Origin: Clostridiaceae bacterium 14S0207
Lineage (GTDB): Bacteria > Bacillota > Clostridia > Clostridiales > Clostridiaceae
Direction of reading: 5' to 3'
DNA length: 64,000 bases
NCBI GenBank assembly: GCA_003288255.1
Contig: CP026600.1
Coordinates: forward strand, 1,178,001-1,242,000
The translations under genes were made by a program, and so were the position numbers. Of the stretch, positions 53,047 through 61,297 are shown piece after piece. The notes below the pieces were generated by a model. The model saw only the letters and a list, made by a program, of their open reading frames with translations. It did no database searches and was not told where the DNA came from. Positions within the stretch are counted from its first letter, which is position 1; every line of letters starts with the position of its first letter.

Positions 53047-54096
53047 ATGGTTGAATTTATAGAAGACAAAAATTTATTTTCTAATGTAAAAGTTATATTT
53101 GATGCTAGAGAAGATGATGAAGCTAGAACACAATGGTTAAATCAAAGATGTAATTCAATAGGCGGTAGTGAAATAGCAAAGGTTGCGGGGTTCAGTAAAT
53201 ATGGTTCAGCTCTTACAGTGTTTAATGAAAAGTTAGGACTTTCAGAAAAATTTGAAGGAAATATTCACACCAAGTTTGGTAATAGAATGGAACCACTTAT
53301 AAGAGAATGGGTTCAAGAAGATTTTGAAAAGGAAACAGGAGTTAAACTTATTACTTATGAGTACCCATACATGATGATCCATAAAGAATATGAATATTTT
53401 AGTGCTAACATAGATGGTTTAGCTAAATTAGATAGTAATTATAGATATTGGGAAAATAGAGATACTGGAGAAATAAAGTTTATACCTAAAGATGAATTGA
53501 TAGGAATTGAGATTAAAACAGCAAGTGAATTTTTAAAAAAGATGTGGCAAGGGGAAGAGATTCCAGACGAATATTATTGTCAATGTCAGTGGTATATGGG
53601 TATTACAGGACTTAAGTACTTCTTAATAATCTATTTATTAGGTAAAGAAGTTAAGTGGAAGGTAATCCCTAGATGTGAAGCAGATATAGAAGCATTATTT
53701 CAAATAGGTAAAGACTTTTGGAACAATAATATTCTTAAAAAAGTTCCACCAGTTCCAGTTGGACTTGAATGTGAAACAAGAGATATATTGCATCAACAGG
53801 CATTAGATAATGAATTAGAGGCAAGTATAAGTGAAAATAAATTAGCTAAATACAAAGAAGTAGATGCACAGATTAAAGATTTAGAGAAAGAAAAGGAGCA
53901 ATTAAAGCAGCTTATATATTTAGATTTAGGAGATAGTAAAAAAGGTTCTGATGGATTATTTAAAATAAGCAGATTTGAAGTTAAGAGAGATAAGCTAGAT
54001 TTAAAAACACTTAAAGAAAAATATCCAGTAACTTATGAAAAAATACTTCAAGGGCAAACAGAGTATGTAAATATGAGAATTACTAAATGCAAATAA
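53047..54096 (+). CDS. YqaJ-family viral recombinase (exonuclease)
   Basis: 349 aa. Lambda-exonuclease-like fold: SIGGSEIAKVAGFSKYGSAL (about 37-56), RMEPLI (about 80), catalytic Asp in SANIDGLAKLD, the ExK motif in GIEIKTASEF and the QCQWYM helix. Produces 3' single strands for RecT. C-terminal helical extension. GGGGGAG upstream. Confidence 0.92.
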   Translation: MVEFIEDKNLFSNVKVIFDAREDDEARTQWLNQRCNSIGGSEIAKVAGFSKYGSALTVFNEKLGLSEKFEGNIHTKFGNRMEPLIREWVQEDFEKETGVKLITYEYPYMMIHKEYEYFSANIDGLAKLDSNYRYWENRDTGEIKFIPKDELIGIEIKTASEFLKKMWQGEEIPDEYYCQCQWYMGITGLKYFLIIYLLGKEVKWKVIPRCEADIEALFQIGKDFWNNNILKKVPPVPVGLECETRDILHQQALDNELEASISENKLAKYKEVDAQIKDLEKEKEQLKQLIYLDLGDSKKGSDGLFKISRFEVKRDKLDLKTLKEKYPVTYEKILQGQTEYVNMRITKCK

Positions 54097-54107
54097 GGAG
54101 GAAAATA

Positions 54108-54977
54108 ATGGCTAATGTAAATGGAGGTTTAGTTGCTAATAAACAAATTCCAAACACTCAATTAACACCACAAAAGAAAATGCAAAATGTATTAAGTAAA
54201 ATGATGCCAGAGATTAAAAAAGCAGTTGCAAATACAATGACACCTGAAAGATTTTCAAGAATAGCATTAAGTTTATATAATGGTAATCCAGCATTTTGGG
54301 AAGCGGATACAACAACTTTTCTAAGTGCATTAATGCAAAGTGCTCAATGTGGATTAGAACCTAATACAGTTCTTGGAGAAGCTTATTTGATACCTTATAA
54401 AAATAATAAGCAAGGAATAACAGAAGTTAATTTTCAAGTGGGATACAAGGGTATTCTGAAAATGGCATTCAATACAGGAGAGTACGAGGCTATATATGCT
54501 CATGAAGTTAGAAAAGGTGATGAATTTGAGTATGAATATGGACTTCATAAGAATTTAATTCATAAACCTGCAGACATTCCATCAGATGAAGTAACTCATT
54601 ACTATGCAGTTTATAAGTTAAAAAATGGTGGATTTGATTTTGTTGTATGGTCCAAAGAAAGAGTTGAACATCATGCTAAAGAGTTTTCAAAGAATTACAC
54701 ATATAAGGGTCAAGTTAACAAAAGTTCAGTATGGTTTAAAAACTTTGATTCTATGGCTAAAAAAACAGTACTTTTAGATGTTCTTAAGTTTGCACCAAAG
54801 AGTGTAGAGATGGCAAAAGCTTTAGATCTTGATTATAAAGCAGAAGCTAAAGAAGAAAAAATAAATAATTTTGATTATGTCGATGTAGATACGGTTGATG
54901 TAAAACCATGTGAAGAAAAAACAGAAAACAATATAGATGAAATAAAGGAAGAAGAGCTTCCAGAATGTTTAAAGTAG
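54108..54977 (+). CDS. recT: RecT single-strand annealing protein
   Basis: 289 aa from ATG (MANVNGGLVANKQIPNTQ), AAGGAGG upstream. Typical RecT core: MPEIKKAVANTMTPERFSRI, FLSALMQSAQCGLEPNTVLG, EVNFQVGYKGILKMAF and VWFKNFDSMAKKTVLLDVL. Acidic C-terminus. Pairs with the YqaJ exonuclease gene 11 bases upstream. Confidence 0.94.
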   Translation: MANVNGGLVANKQIPNTQLTPQKKMQNVLSKMMPEIKKAVANTMTPERFSRIALSLYNGNPAFWEADTTTFLSALMQSAQCGLEPNTVLGEAYLIPYKNNKQGITEVNFQVGYKGILKMAFNTGEYEAIYAHEVRKGDEFEYEYGLHKNLIHKPADIPSDEVTHYYAVYKLKNGGFDFVVWSKERVEHHAKEFSKNYTYKGQVNKSSVWFKNFDSMAKKTVLLDVLKFAPKSVEMAKALDLDYKAEAKEEKINNFDYVDVDTVDVKPCEEKTENNIDEIKEEELPECLK

Positions 54978-54988
54978 GGGGTAAGAAA

Positions 54989-55264
54989 ATGAAATTAAAT
55001 TTACAAATAAACAGTGTGGATTTTGATGCAAATGTTATGGATGATCTGTTTCTAACATTCTTAGATGCAGATACATCATCTGAAATAGGAATTACAATTC
55101 CTTATCATGTAGCAAAGAAGTTAGTAAACAAGTTAAATAACATTATAGATAATGACCTAGATAATAAATTAGTAAATTTAGAATTAGAAAATGCTGATTT
55201 AAAAGCAGAGTTAGAAGAGATTAAAGAAGTCAATGAGCATATTAGAGAAAGAAAAATTGTATAA
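54989..55264 (+). CDS. Small early protein with C-terminal coiled coil
   Basis: 91 aa from ATG (MKLNLQINSVDFDANVMDDL), GTAGGGGG upstream. Possible beta-rich start and a helical end (LVNLELENADLKAELEEIKE). Function unknown; located between recT and the initiator. Confidence 0.55.
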   Translation: MKLNLQINSVDFDANVMDDLFLTFLDADTSSEIGITIPYHVAKKLVNKLNNIIDNDLDNKLVNLELENADLKAELEEIKEVNEHIRERKIV

Positions 55265-55269
55265 AAATA

Positions 55270-55329
55270 CACCCTCCGCCAAGGGTGCACTTAAAAAAAT
55301 CATGGGTATAGAGCGTTAAGCTCTTACCC
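55270..55329 (+). terminator. Two hairpins before the replication genes
   Basis: CACCCT/AGGGTG (55270-55287) followed by A7, then GGGTAtAGAGC/GCTCTTACCC (55304-55329). Could be a terminator or processing site; no strong T run follows. Confidence 0.5.
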
Positions 55330-55389
55330 TATTATACAAGTATCTTATACAATTTTTCAATATGTAGTGTATGCGAAAGGGAGAAAAAT

Positions 55390-55494
55390 ATGAGTAAAGG
55401 TAAGAAAAAATTTCTTATATGGTTAATGAGAACAATCACAATATCTGTATTTTGGGGAGGATTTATTATTACTGCATTAATCATTTATAGATAA
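55390..55494 (+). CDS. 34-aa single-pass membrane peptide
   Basis: MSKGKKKFLIWLMRTITISV, then WGGFIITALIIYR; basic N-terminus and one hydrophobic helix. GAAAGGGAG upstream of the ATG. Function unknown. Confidence 0.5.
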   Translation: MSKGKKKFLIWLMRTITISVFWGGFIITALIIYR

Positions 55495-55507
55495 CAAAGG
55501 AGGATCT

Positions 55508-56392
55508 ATGATGGGAGAAATAAAGTGGATAAAAATAACAACAAACATGTTTGATGATGAAAAAATAAAGCTTATAGATGCTATGCCAGAAAGAGATACA
55601 ATTCACTATGTTTGGATAAGATTATTAGTTCAAGCAGGTAAAACTAATGCTAACGGATATATATTTTTAAATGAGCATGTCCCATATACAGATGAGATGT
55701 TGTCCACTATTTTTAATCGTCCACTAAATAGCATAAGGCTTGCCTTAAAAACCTTGTCCCAATTTGGGATGATAGATATAGATGAGGACAACCTAATTAA
55801 AATTTCTAACTGGGAAAAGCATCAGAACATCGAAGGTATGGAAAAGATAAGGGAGCAGACAAGGAAGAGGGTTGCAACACATAGAGCTAAGAAAAAAGAA
55901 GAAGAAAAACATTTGTCTTGTCCACAAAAAGTTACGTCACGTGACAGTAACGTTACAGTAACGCAACAGAATAAGAGAGAGAGAGAGAATAAGAAAGAAG
56001 AGAGAGATAAAGATATAGATATAGAGAGAGAGAAATATAAAGAGAAAGAAAATATCTCTCACTCTCAAGCAATAGAAATATTAAATTATGCTGGGAAAGT
56101 AACAGCAAATGAAAATATACAAGAAATTTTAAATTTAGGAGCTTTAACAGTTGCCATAACTAAACATAACTTTGAACATGTTAAAAAAGCAATAGATAAG
56201 GCAATAGAGGTTGGCAAACTGGATATGAGGTATATTAATGGCATTTTGAATAATTGGCAAAAGGAAGGATATCCAGAGAACAAAATGAGCAATACTAAGA
56301 ATAAGTTTGGTAACTATGAACAAACGAATTTTAACCCAGATAAGTTGCAAACTTTAGAGAAGAAGCTACTTGGATGGGAGAATTTAGAATAA
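55508..56392 (+). CDS. Phage replication initiator (phage_rep_org_N + DnaD/DnaB_2)
   Basis: 294 aa. N-terminal winged helix of the phage replisome organiser type (about 1-115: WIKITTNMFDDEKIKLIDAM, YTDEMLSTIFNRP), highly charged linker (about 130-185), and a C-terminal DnaB_2/DnaD domain (about 190-265: AIDKAIEVGKLDMRYINGIL, NNWQKEGY). Opens the origin and recruits helicase. The linker-coding DNA holds palindromes and a purine tract that may be the origin. AAAGGAGGATCT upstream; ATG at 55508 or 55511. Confidence 0.88.
   Translation: MMGEIKWIKITTNMFDDEKIKLIDAMPERDTIHYVWIRLLVQAGKTNANGYIFLNEHVPYTDEMLSTIFNRPLNSIRLALKTLSQFGMIDIDEDNLIKISNWEKHQNIEGMEKIREQTRKRVATHRAKKKEEEKHLSCPQKVTSRDSNVTVTQQNKRERENKKEERDKDIDIEREKYKEKENISHSQAIEILNYAGKVTANENIQEILNLGALTVAITKHNFEHVKKAIDKAIEVGKLDMRYINGILNNWQKEGYPENKMSNTKNKFGNYEQTNFNPDKLQTLEKKLLGWENLE
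55931..56062. other. Candidate replication origin inside the initiator gene
   Basis: Short symmetric elements cluster here: palindromes GTCACGTGAC (55936-55945) and TAACGTTA (55948-55955), and a direct repeat CAGTAACG (55945-55952, 55956-55963). About 90 bases of almost pure purine (GAGAGAGA-rich) with A/T follow, to about 56050. Many phages place the origin within the initiator gene's linker. Inference from pattern. Confidence 0.4.
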
Positions 56393-56408
56393 AATTGGAG
56401 GATATAAA

Positions 56409-56690
56409 ATGATACTACAAATTGATAGCATACATGAAATGTATGAAATAAAAAGAGCTTTAAAGAAAACTTTAAATGACAGAAATAAGGCAATACAAGA
56501 AATGGAAGAGTACCAAGAGAAGTTAATAGCTAACAATACTAGCTGGGATATTGTAAATGGAGTAGGGAAAGTAATAGCAGGATTTAAATTAGATGCTAAG
56601 ACAGAGTTAGAACTAATTAGACAGATAAATAGGCAAATAGATAAATGTGAGGACGTGAACATAAAGACAGGTGAAGAAGAATGTATTTAG
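56409..56690 (+). CDS. Helical early prophage protein
   Basis: 93 aa (MILQIDSIHEMYEIKRALKK). Helical throughout, with NNTSWDIVNGVGKVIAGFK in the middle. GGAGGATATAAA upstream; overlaps the next gene by 10 bases. Function unknown. Confidence 0.6.
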   Translation: MILQIDSIHEMYEIKRALKKTLNDRNKAIQEMEEYQEKLIANNTSWDIVNGVGKVIAGFKLDAKTELELIRQINRQIDKCEDVNIKTGEEECI

Positions 56691-56944
56691 CAACAGTTTT
56701 AGCAGTTAGTATAAGTCTTAATGTTATATGCTATATGTCATTAAAAACTTTAGTAAGCACAAATAATGGTATTAGAAAAGAGATAAAAGGACTTCAAGAT
56801 AAAATAATAGACCAAGATGTGCAATTAAAAAGAATAGAGAGTAAGCAATTAACACAAACAGAAGTTAAAGGAGCAGTTGTAGGAGAGTTAAGAGCGGAAG
56901 TTGCCAAGTTAGCTTTTACACCTATAAAGTTAAATCTTAAATAA
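56681..56944 (+). CDS. Small single-pass membrane protein
   Basis: 87 aa. N-terminal hydrophobic helix (LATVLAVSISLNVICYMSL), then coiled coil (GLQDKIIDQDVQLKRIESKQ). AGGTGAAGA precedes the ATG. Function unknown. Confidence 0.55.
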   Translation: MYLATVLAVSISLNVICYMSLKTLVSTNNGIRKEIKGLQDKIIDQDVQLKRIESKQLTQTEVKGAVVGELRAEVAKLAFTPIKLNLK

Positions 56945-56974
56945 TTTAGTTTTAGTTGAAAGGTGGCACTAGAG

Positions 56975-57142
56975 ATGGAAGTAGAAAAAATGACACCACA
57001 TGAATTAGCATTAAAAACATATAAAGATTTACAAGCTAGGAAAATAGCAAGAAAAAAAAGAGCTGAATATGATTGTAAAAGTTTAAAAATAGATTTAGCA
57101 ATAAAGGCTAATAATAAAATGTATAGGCTTAGAAATAGATAG
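56975..57142 (+). CDS. 55-aa basic helical protein
   Basis: MEVEKMTPHELALKTYKDLQ followed by RKIARKKRAEYD and a basic end; might bind nucleic acid. GAAAGGTGGCACTAG upstream of the ATG. Function unknown. Confidence 0.5.
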   Translation: MEVEKMTPHELALKTYKDLQARKIARKKRAEYDCKSLKIDLAIKANNKMYRLRNR

Positions 57143-57157
57143 AAAGAAGGTAACCAT

Positions 57158-57532
57158 ATGTCAAGAAAATTAGTTTATCCAGGGATATATAGACATTTTA
57201 AAAATAAATACTATGCAACTATGGGGATTACAACTTCAATACAAGAAGAAAGATTTACAAAATTAATTTCAGATTCTGATTCTATAGTATTTGAATCTGA
57301 ACATACTGAAACAGGAAAAAGTATTTTAGTAATAAAGAAATATAACAAATTTTATATAAGCACAAAAGATTCAACAGATGTATTAGTGGTATACAAGACT
57401 TTATATGATAATAGTGGAATCTGGGTAAGACCTATAGATTTATTTTTATCTGAAGTAGATCATGACAAATATCCAGGTATTGAGCAAAAATATAGATTTG
57501 AGTTGTATGACTATAAAGAGGTTAGAAAATAG
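57158..57532 (+). CDS. DUF1653-like small beta-rich protein
   Basis: 124 aa (VYPGIYRHFKNKYYATMGIT). A start of PGIYRHFK-type followed by WVRPIDLFLSEVDHDKYPGI and EQKYRFELY resembles DUF1653 proteins, which have that motif. AGAAGGTAACC upstream. Function unknown. Confidence 0.65.
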   Translation: MSRKLVYPGIYRHFKNKYYATMGITTSIQEERFTKLISDSDSIVFESEHTETGKSILVIKKYNKFYISTKDSTDVLVVYKTLYDNSGIWVRPIDLFLSEVDHDKYPGIEQKYRFELYDYKEVRK

Positions 57533-57551
57533 ATTAAAAGGTGGGAAGTAA

Positions 57552-57944
57552 ATGAACAAAGTAACTTTAATAGGTCGACTTACTAAAGACCCAGAATTAC
57601 AGTTTTTAGCTGGGAATGGAACAGCAGTATGTAAATTTAATATCGCAGTAAACAGAAAGTTTAAAAGAGAAGGCCAACCGGATGCGGATTTTATACAAGT
57701 AGTTGTTTGGGGAAAGATGGCAGAGGCAACCGCTAATTATATGAGTAAAGGTAGACAGATTGGTATTAGCGGAAGAATAGAAACTAGAAATTATGAAAAG
57801 GACGGTATTAAAAGATATATTACAGAAGTTATTGCAGAAGATGTAGAGTTTTTAGGCGGTAAAAAGTCAGCTGAAAATGACGGACGAGATACAGAACACT
57901 ATGATGGGGTAACACCAGTAGAAAATGAAGATATACCATTTTAG
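57552..57944 (+). CDS. ssb: Single-stranded DNA-binding protein
   Basis: 130 aa. OB-fold landmarks MNKVTLIGRLTKDPELQFL, CKFNIAVNRKF, DADFIQVVVWGKMAEATANY and GISGRIETRNY, and the acidic tip ENEDIPF that binds partner proteins. Slightly short, as phage SSBs usually are. AAAAGGTGGGAAG upstream. Confidence 0.95.
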   Translation: MNKVTLIGRLTKDPELQFLAGNGTAVCKFNIAVNRKFKREGQPDADFIQVVVWGKMAEATANYMSKGRQIGISGRIETRNYEKDGIKRYITEVIAEDVEFLGGKKSAENDGRDTEHYDGVTPVENEDIPF

Positions 57945-57955
57945 GGGTGATACAA

Positions 57956-58090
57956 ATGAATAAAGAAATTGAGAAAATAATTTTTAACACAGTTAAGATT
58001 TACTTTAATAATGGGGATTGGAAAGCTTATCTTGAAAAGATAGTTAATGAGAGAAATGAAAGAGGCGAAAAAAGTGGATCAAAATTATAA
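57956..58090 (+). CDS. 44-aa early prophage protein
   Basis: MNKEIEKIIFNTVKIYFNNG then DWKAYLEKIVN. Similar in its DWKxY core to the 88-aa protein at 18117 in prophage 1. AGGGGTGATAC upstream. Overlaps the next frame by about 20-44 bases. Function unknown. Confidence 0.5.
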   Translation: MNKEIEKIIFNTVKIYFNNGDWKAYLEKIVNERNERGEKSGSKL

Positions 58091-58283
58091 GAATCTTATG
58101 TTCGCAGTTATAAAAAGAGCTGTTTTAGATTGTAAAAATAATCTTTATGCAATTGAAAATAATGAAATAGAAAAAGCTAAAAAAGAAGCTACAGCCTGGA
58201 TTAAAAGTGAAGAGTGTAAGTATTTTTGTAAGGTAACTGATTTTGATTACAAATTAATTAAGAAGAATTTAAATTTAAGCTAA
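58047..58283 (+). CDS. Early prophage protein
   Basis: 78 codons if begun at ATG 58047. A GTG at 58071 (VDQNYKNLMFAVIKRAVLDC), 7 bases after GAGG, would reduce the overlap with the preceding gene and is plausible. AWIKSEECKYFCKVTDFDY in the C-terminal half resembles small phage proteins annotated only as hypothetical. Confidence 0.55.
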   Translation: MREMKEAKKVDQNYKNLMFAVIKRAVLDCKNNLYAIENNEIEKAKKEATAWIKSEECKYFCKVTDFDYKLIKKNLNLS

Positions 58284-58294
58284 GGAGTGATCTA

Positions 58295-58546
58295 ATGAAA
58301 AGCACAGGAATAGTTAGAAGAATAGATGGATTAGGAAGAGTAGTTTTACCTAAAGAACTAAGAAAGTCCTTAAATTTAAAAGAAAATGAGACAAGCTTAG
58401 AAATCTTTGTAGAAGGTGAAAATGTTATTTTAAAGAAATATGAACCAAGTTGTATATTTTGTGGTGAAGCAAAGGATATTATTAATTTTAAGGGTAAGAG
58501 AATTTGTAAGGACTGTTTAAAAGAATTAGACAAATGGGGGAAATAG
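58295..58546 (+). CDS. AbrB/SpoVT-like regulator with zinc-finger tail
   Basis: 83 aa. N-terminal swapped-hairpin DNA-binding domain (TGIVRRIDGLGRVVLPKELR, KSLNL; VILKKY) then a CIFCGEAKDI...CKDCL tail with two CxxC pairs. This AbrB-plus-zinc layout is frequent in clostridial phages. AAGGAGTGATCTA upstream. Confidence 0.88.
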   Translation: MKSTGIVRRIDGLGRVVLPKELRKSLNLKENETSLEIFVEGENVILKKYEPSCIFCGEAKDIINFKGKRICKDCLKELDKWGK

Positions 58547-58547
58547 A

Positions 58548-58883
58548 ATGAAGGATTTAACCTACTTAGATAAAAATAGGATTACTATTTATGGACAAGG
58601 GGATAAATATAATGGAGCTTTTGAACTAAATATAAAGGGTGAAAAATATTTTGTCATAGCAAGTAATGGACAAGGATGGGATCATGTATCAATATCAAGT
58701 AAATATAAAATACCAAGTTGGAAAGTTATGTGTATATTAAAAGAAATGTTCTTTGAAGATGATGAAGTAGTAATGCAAATACATCCAGCAAAGAGAAATT
58801 ATATAAATAATCATCCTAATTGCTTACATCTATGGAAACCACAAAAACAAGAAATACCTCAACCACCTAAATATATGGTTTAA
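58548..58883 (+). CDS. Early prophage protein (DUF7694-like)
   Basis: 111 aa. The middle (FVIASNGQGWDHVSISSKYK, then IPSWKVMCILKEMFFEDDE and VMQIHPAKRNYINNHPNCLH) is a recognisable phage family pattern, with Trp and His conserved. It follows the AbrB-like gene by one base. Function unknown. Confidence 0.6.
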   Translation: MKDLTYLDKNRITIYGQGDKYNGAFELNIKGEKYFVIASNGQGWDHVSISSKYKIPSWKVMCILKEMFFEDDEVVMQIHPAKRNYINNHPNCLHLWKPQKQEIPQPPKYMV

Positions 58884-58907
58884 AGCTTTTAATTAAATAA
58901 TAAGCAA

Positions 58908-58953
58908 ATATGAGAATAAGAATTTGTATTTTAGCAACTTCTTATTCTCATAT
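58908..58953. terminator. Long hairpin before rusA
   Basis: A 15-bp stem, 58908-58922 (ATATGAGAATAAGAA) with 58939-58953 (TTCTTATTCTCATAT), around a 16-base loop. No T run, so it may be a regulatory or processing hairpin. Confidence 0.5.
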
Positions 58954-58986
58954 GAAAATCAAATAATAAACAAAAGGAGTAAGTTA

Positions 58987-59391
58987 ATGATTGCAATAGT
59001 AATTCCAGGAGATCCTAAAGGTAAACAACGACCTAGACTTGGAAAGGGGTATACATATACTCCTAAACAAACAGTTAACTATGAAAATTGGGTTAAGATG
59101 TGTTATTTAGAACAGGCACAAAATTTAATGCTAGAAGGTGAAATAAAAGCTGAAATAATAGCTTATTATTCAATACCTAAAAGTACAAGCAAAAAGAAAA
59201 GACAGGCCATGATGAATGAAGAAATAAGACCAACAAAGAAACCAGATTTAGATAATATTGCAAAGATTATTTTAGATAGTTTAAACACAATAGCATACAA
59301 AGATGATAGTCAAATTATAGAACTCCAAGTAAAGAAATACTATAGTGATTATCCAAGAGTAGAGTTGCAACTTCAAGATTTAAAGGAGTGA
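58987..59391 (+). CDS. rusA: RusA-type Holliday junction resolvase
   Basis: 134 aa from ATG (MIAIVIPGDPKGKQRPRLGK). Conserved acidic residues sit in KKPDLDNIAKIILDSLN and YKDDSQIIEL, with a Lys-rich loop between. AAAAGGAGTAAGTT upstream; a longer frame from 58924 runs through the hairpin and lacks a ribosome site. Cuts branched DNA before packaging. Confidence 0.92.
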   Translation: MIAIVIPGDPKGKQRPRLGKGYTYTPKQTVNYENWVKMCYLEQAQNLMLEGEIKAEIIAYYSIPKSTSKKKRQAMMNEEIRPTKKPDLDNIAKIILDSLNTIAYKDDSQIIELQVKKYYSDYPRVELQLQDLKE

Positions 59392-59395
59392 GAAT

Positions 59396-60187
59396 ATGAC
59401 TAGAGCAGAGAGAAGAAGAATAGAAAGAGAAAAACAAAAATCTAAAAAAACAGTATCTTTACTAAATAATGACCAAGCAATGTTAGTAGAAAGACTAGCT
59501 ATTGATAAAGCTGAAAGCAAGTTACAAGGATTACTTTTCCAATTAAATAACTGTATGTCGGCTGCCCTAATTGAGGAGGATTTTGAGTTTGAACATATAG
59601 AAAGCCTTCAACGAAAAATGATGATGTACTTGGAAGAAGAACATACCAAAACAATGGAACTAACTAAAAAATATAAAAATGTTAAGGAGTTAGAAAAAAT
59701 GGCTAAAAAAATAGAGCAAAATCTGAAAGATGATATAAAAGTTGCTTTAGGAAAAAAGAAAACTAAGAAAGATATTTTAGATGAAATGTTTTTTAAATAT
59801 CCTAATTTATCTAAGAGTATGATAAGCAACACATATGGTAAAGCAAAAGAAGAGCTTAAGGAAAAAGATAAAAAGACAACTGAAGAAAAAGAAATAGATG
59901 CAGCAGTTCAATATGTATTTGCAGAGAATAAACAAAATAACGTTTCAAATAAAACAAATAAGGAGAGTAAAGTAATGTCTAAAGCAAATGGTTTAAAAGT
60001 TAAAAGTATAGTTGTAGAAGGGAAAAATGGACTATATAAAGCATGTCCAGAAGGAGTAGAACTACAAGGAGATAAACTTATAAGTTTTAAGGACATAGAA
60101 GAGTTAGAACAATATAAGAAAGAAGAAATAGACAAGATAGAAAGTTTAGTTACAGAGTTTAAACAAGTATTTGAAATGATAAAATAA
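59396..60187 (+). CDS. Unrecognised early protein with helical core and beta-rich end
   Basis: 263 aa. Basic start (MTRAERRRIEREKQKSKK), helical core (about 25-145) including a possible helix-turn-helix (KKDILDEMFFKYPNLSKSMI), low-complexity linker (about 150-190), and a C-terminal small domain (VKSIVVEGKNGLYKACPEGV). Similar proteins occur in clostridial phages without assigned role. Confidence 0.6.
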   Translation: MTRAERRRIEREKQKSKKTVSLLNNDQAMLVERLAIDKAESKLQGLLFQLNNCMSAALIEEDFEFEHIESLQRKMMMYLEEEHTKTMELTKKYKNVKELEKMAKKIEQNLKDDIKVALGKKKTKKDILDEMFFKYPNLSKSMISNTYGKAKEELKEKDKKTTEEKEIDAAVQYVFAENKQNNVSNKTNKESKVMSKANGLKVKSIVVEGKNGLYKACPEGVELQGDKLISFKDIEELEQYKKEEIDKIESLVTEFKQVFEMIK

Positions 60188-60207
60188 AACTTTTTAGGAG
60201 TGAAAAA

Positions 60208-60393
60208 ATGGAGAATTGGAGGACAAGACTAAATGATTTACTAGAAGGTAAGACACAATTATTTGAAGAGAATTACAAAATAAAATATCCTTGCAAGTAT
60301 TGGAGCAATGGAAAGAAAACTAAAGCTCAAATTTGTTTTGAAACTGGAGAAATATTTGTTAATGGACAAGTAGTAAGGAAGGCAAATATATAA
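60208..60393 (+). CDS. Small early prophage protein
   Basis: 61 aa (MENWRTRLNDLLEGKTQLFE). The middle has YPCKYWSNGKKTKAQICFET, beta-like. TTTAGGAGTG upstream. One-base stop/start overlap (TAATG) with the next gene. Function unknown. Confidence 0.6.
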   Translation: MENWRTRLNDLLEGKTQLFEENYKIKYPCKYWSNGKKTKAQICFETGEIFVNGQVVRKANI

Positions 60394-60725
60394 TGGCAAT
60401 AGATATAGTTGAAATAGCAAAGGAAATTTATACTGCTACTAAAAGACTGCAAAAGAGTGGAGACAAGCTCTTCACTCTTGCTAAGGAATATGCACAAGCA
60501 GAACAAAAATATAGACATGCATTAGGAATTGAAATAATGAGACTTAGAGAACAAAAAGTTCAAGCTACACTTATAGGTGATGTAGCTAGAGCAAACTTAT
60601 CTAATTTAAAGTTTGAAAGAGATTTAGCTGAGTTTAGATATAAAGCTGGTAGAGATAAAAGCCAGGCATTGCAGGCAGAAATAAGTGCGTTACAGACATT
60701 ATATAAAAGACAAGAAGAGATTTAA
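60393..60725 (+). CDS. Coiled-coil early prophage protein
   Basis: 110 aa, nearly all helix (RLQKSGDKLFTLAKEYAQAE; FERDLAEFRYKAGRDKSQAL). A widespread phage protein type found just before the late regulator. Function unknown. Confidence 0.65.
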   Translation: MAIDIVEIAKEIYTATKRLQKSGDKLFTLAKEYAQAEQKYRHALGIEIMRLREQKVQATLIGDVARANLSNLKFERDLAEFRYKAGRDKSQALQAEISALQTLYKRQEEI

Positions 60726-60744
60726 ATATAAGGAAGTGTAACTA

Positions 60745-61056
60745 TTGGAGGTAAAACAATTAGAATTTAAGATTATAACTACATCTAAAAATAAACAACT
60801 AAAATTAACACATAAGCAAATAGTTGTTTTATTGGAAAGCTTATGGGATTTTAAAGAAAGTATACAAGCTATAGAGACAGAAGAATTTTTAAGAAAAAGA
60901 CTTCTAGAAAATAAAATAGAAGAAGTAGACGAGTTATTTAGTATTTTACAAGATAGTATAGATTACAATTTTCAAAAACATTTAGAGAAGTGTTTTAAAA
61001 AGAAGAAGGATGATGATCCTGGAATGGAGACTATGAGCTGGTTGGATAAAAAGTAG
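60745..61056 (+). CDS. Early prophage protein
   Basis: 103 aa from TTG (LEVKQLEFKIITTSKNKQLK), AAGGAAGTG 6 bases upstream. Helical, with a basic/acidic end (KKKKDDDPGMETMSWL). Function unknown. Confidence 0.55.
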   Translation: MEVKQLEFKIITTSKNKQLKLTHKQIVVLLESLWDFKESIQAIETEEFLRKRLLENKIEEVDELFSILQDSIDYNFQKHLEKCFKKKKDDDPGMETMSWLDKK

Positions 61057-61069
61057 AGAGGTGTAAGGT

Positions 61070-61270
61070 ATGGAATACGGAAAATGTTTAACTAAAGATG
61101 TATGTGTGCTGAAATTTAGTACATTTGAATCAGAATGTTATTTAAAATTTGGTGTAAACGCTAAGTTTAATTTTAAATATATTTCAACAAATAAAGTAAG
61201 ATTAGAAAGAAAAAATATGGAGTTTACAATACCTACAGAAAGTTTTGTTGATTTATTCAAAGTATGTTAA
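61070..61270 (+). CDS. Small beta-rich prophage protein
   Basis: 66 aa (MEYGKCLTKDVCVLKFSTFE). Two cysteines and short strands (YISTNKVRLERKNMEFTIPT). GAGAGGTGTAAGGT upstream. Function unknown. Confidence 0.5.
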   Translation: MEYGKCLTKDVCVLKFSTFESECYLKFGVNAKFNFKYISTNKVRLERKNMEFTIPTESFVDLFKVC

Positions 61271-61297
61271 ATCATAAGTTTATTTTATAGTTAGAAG

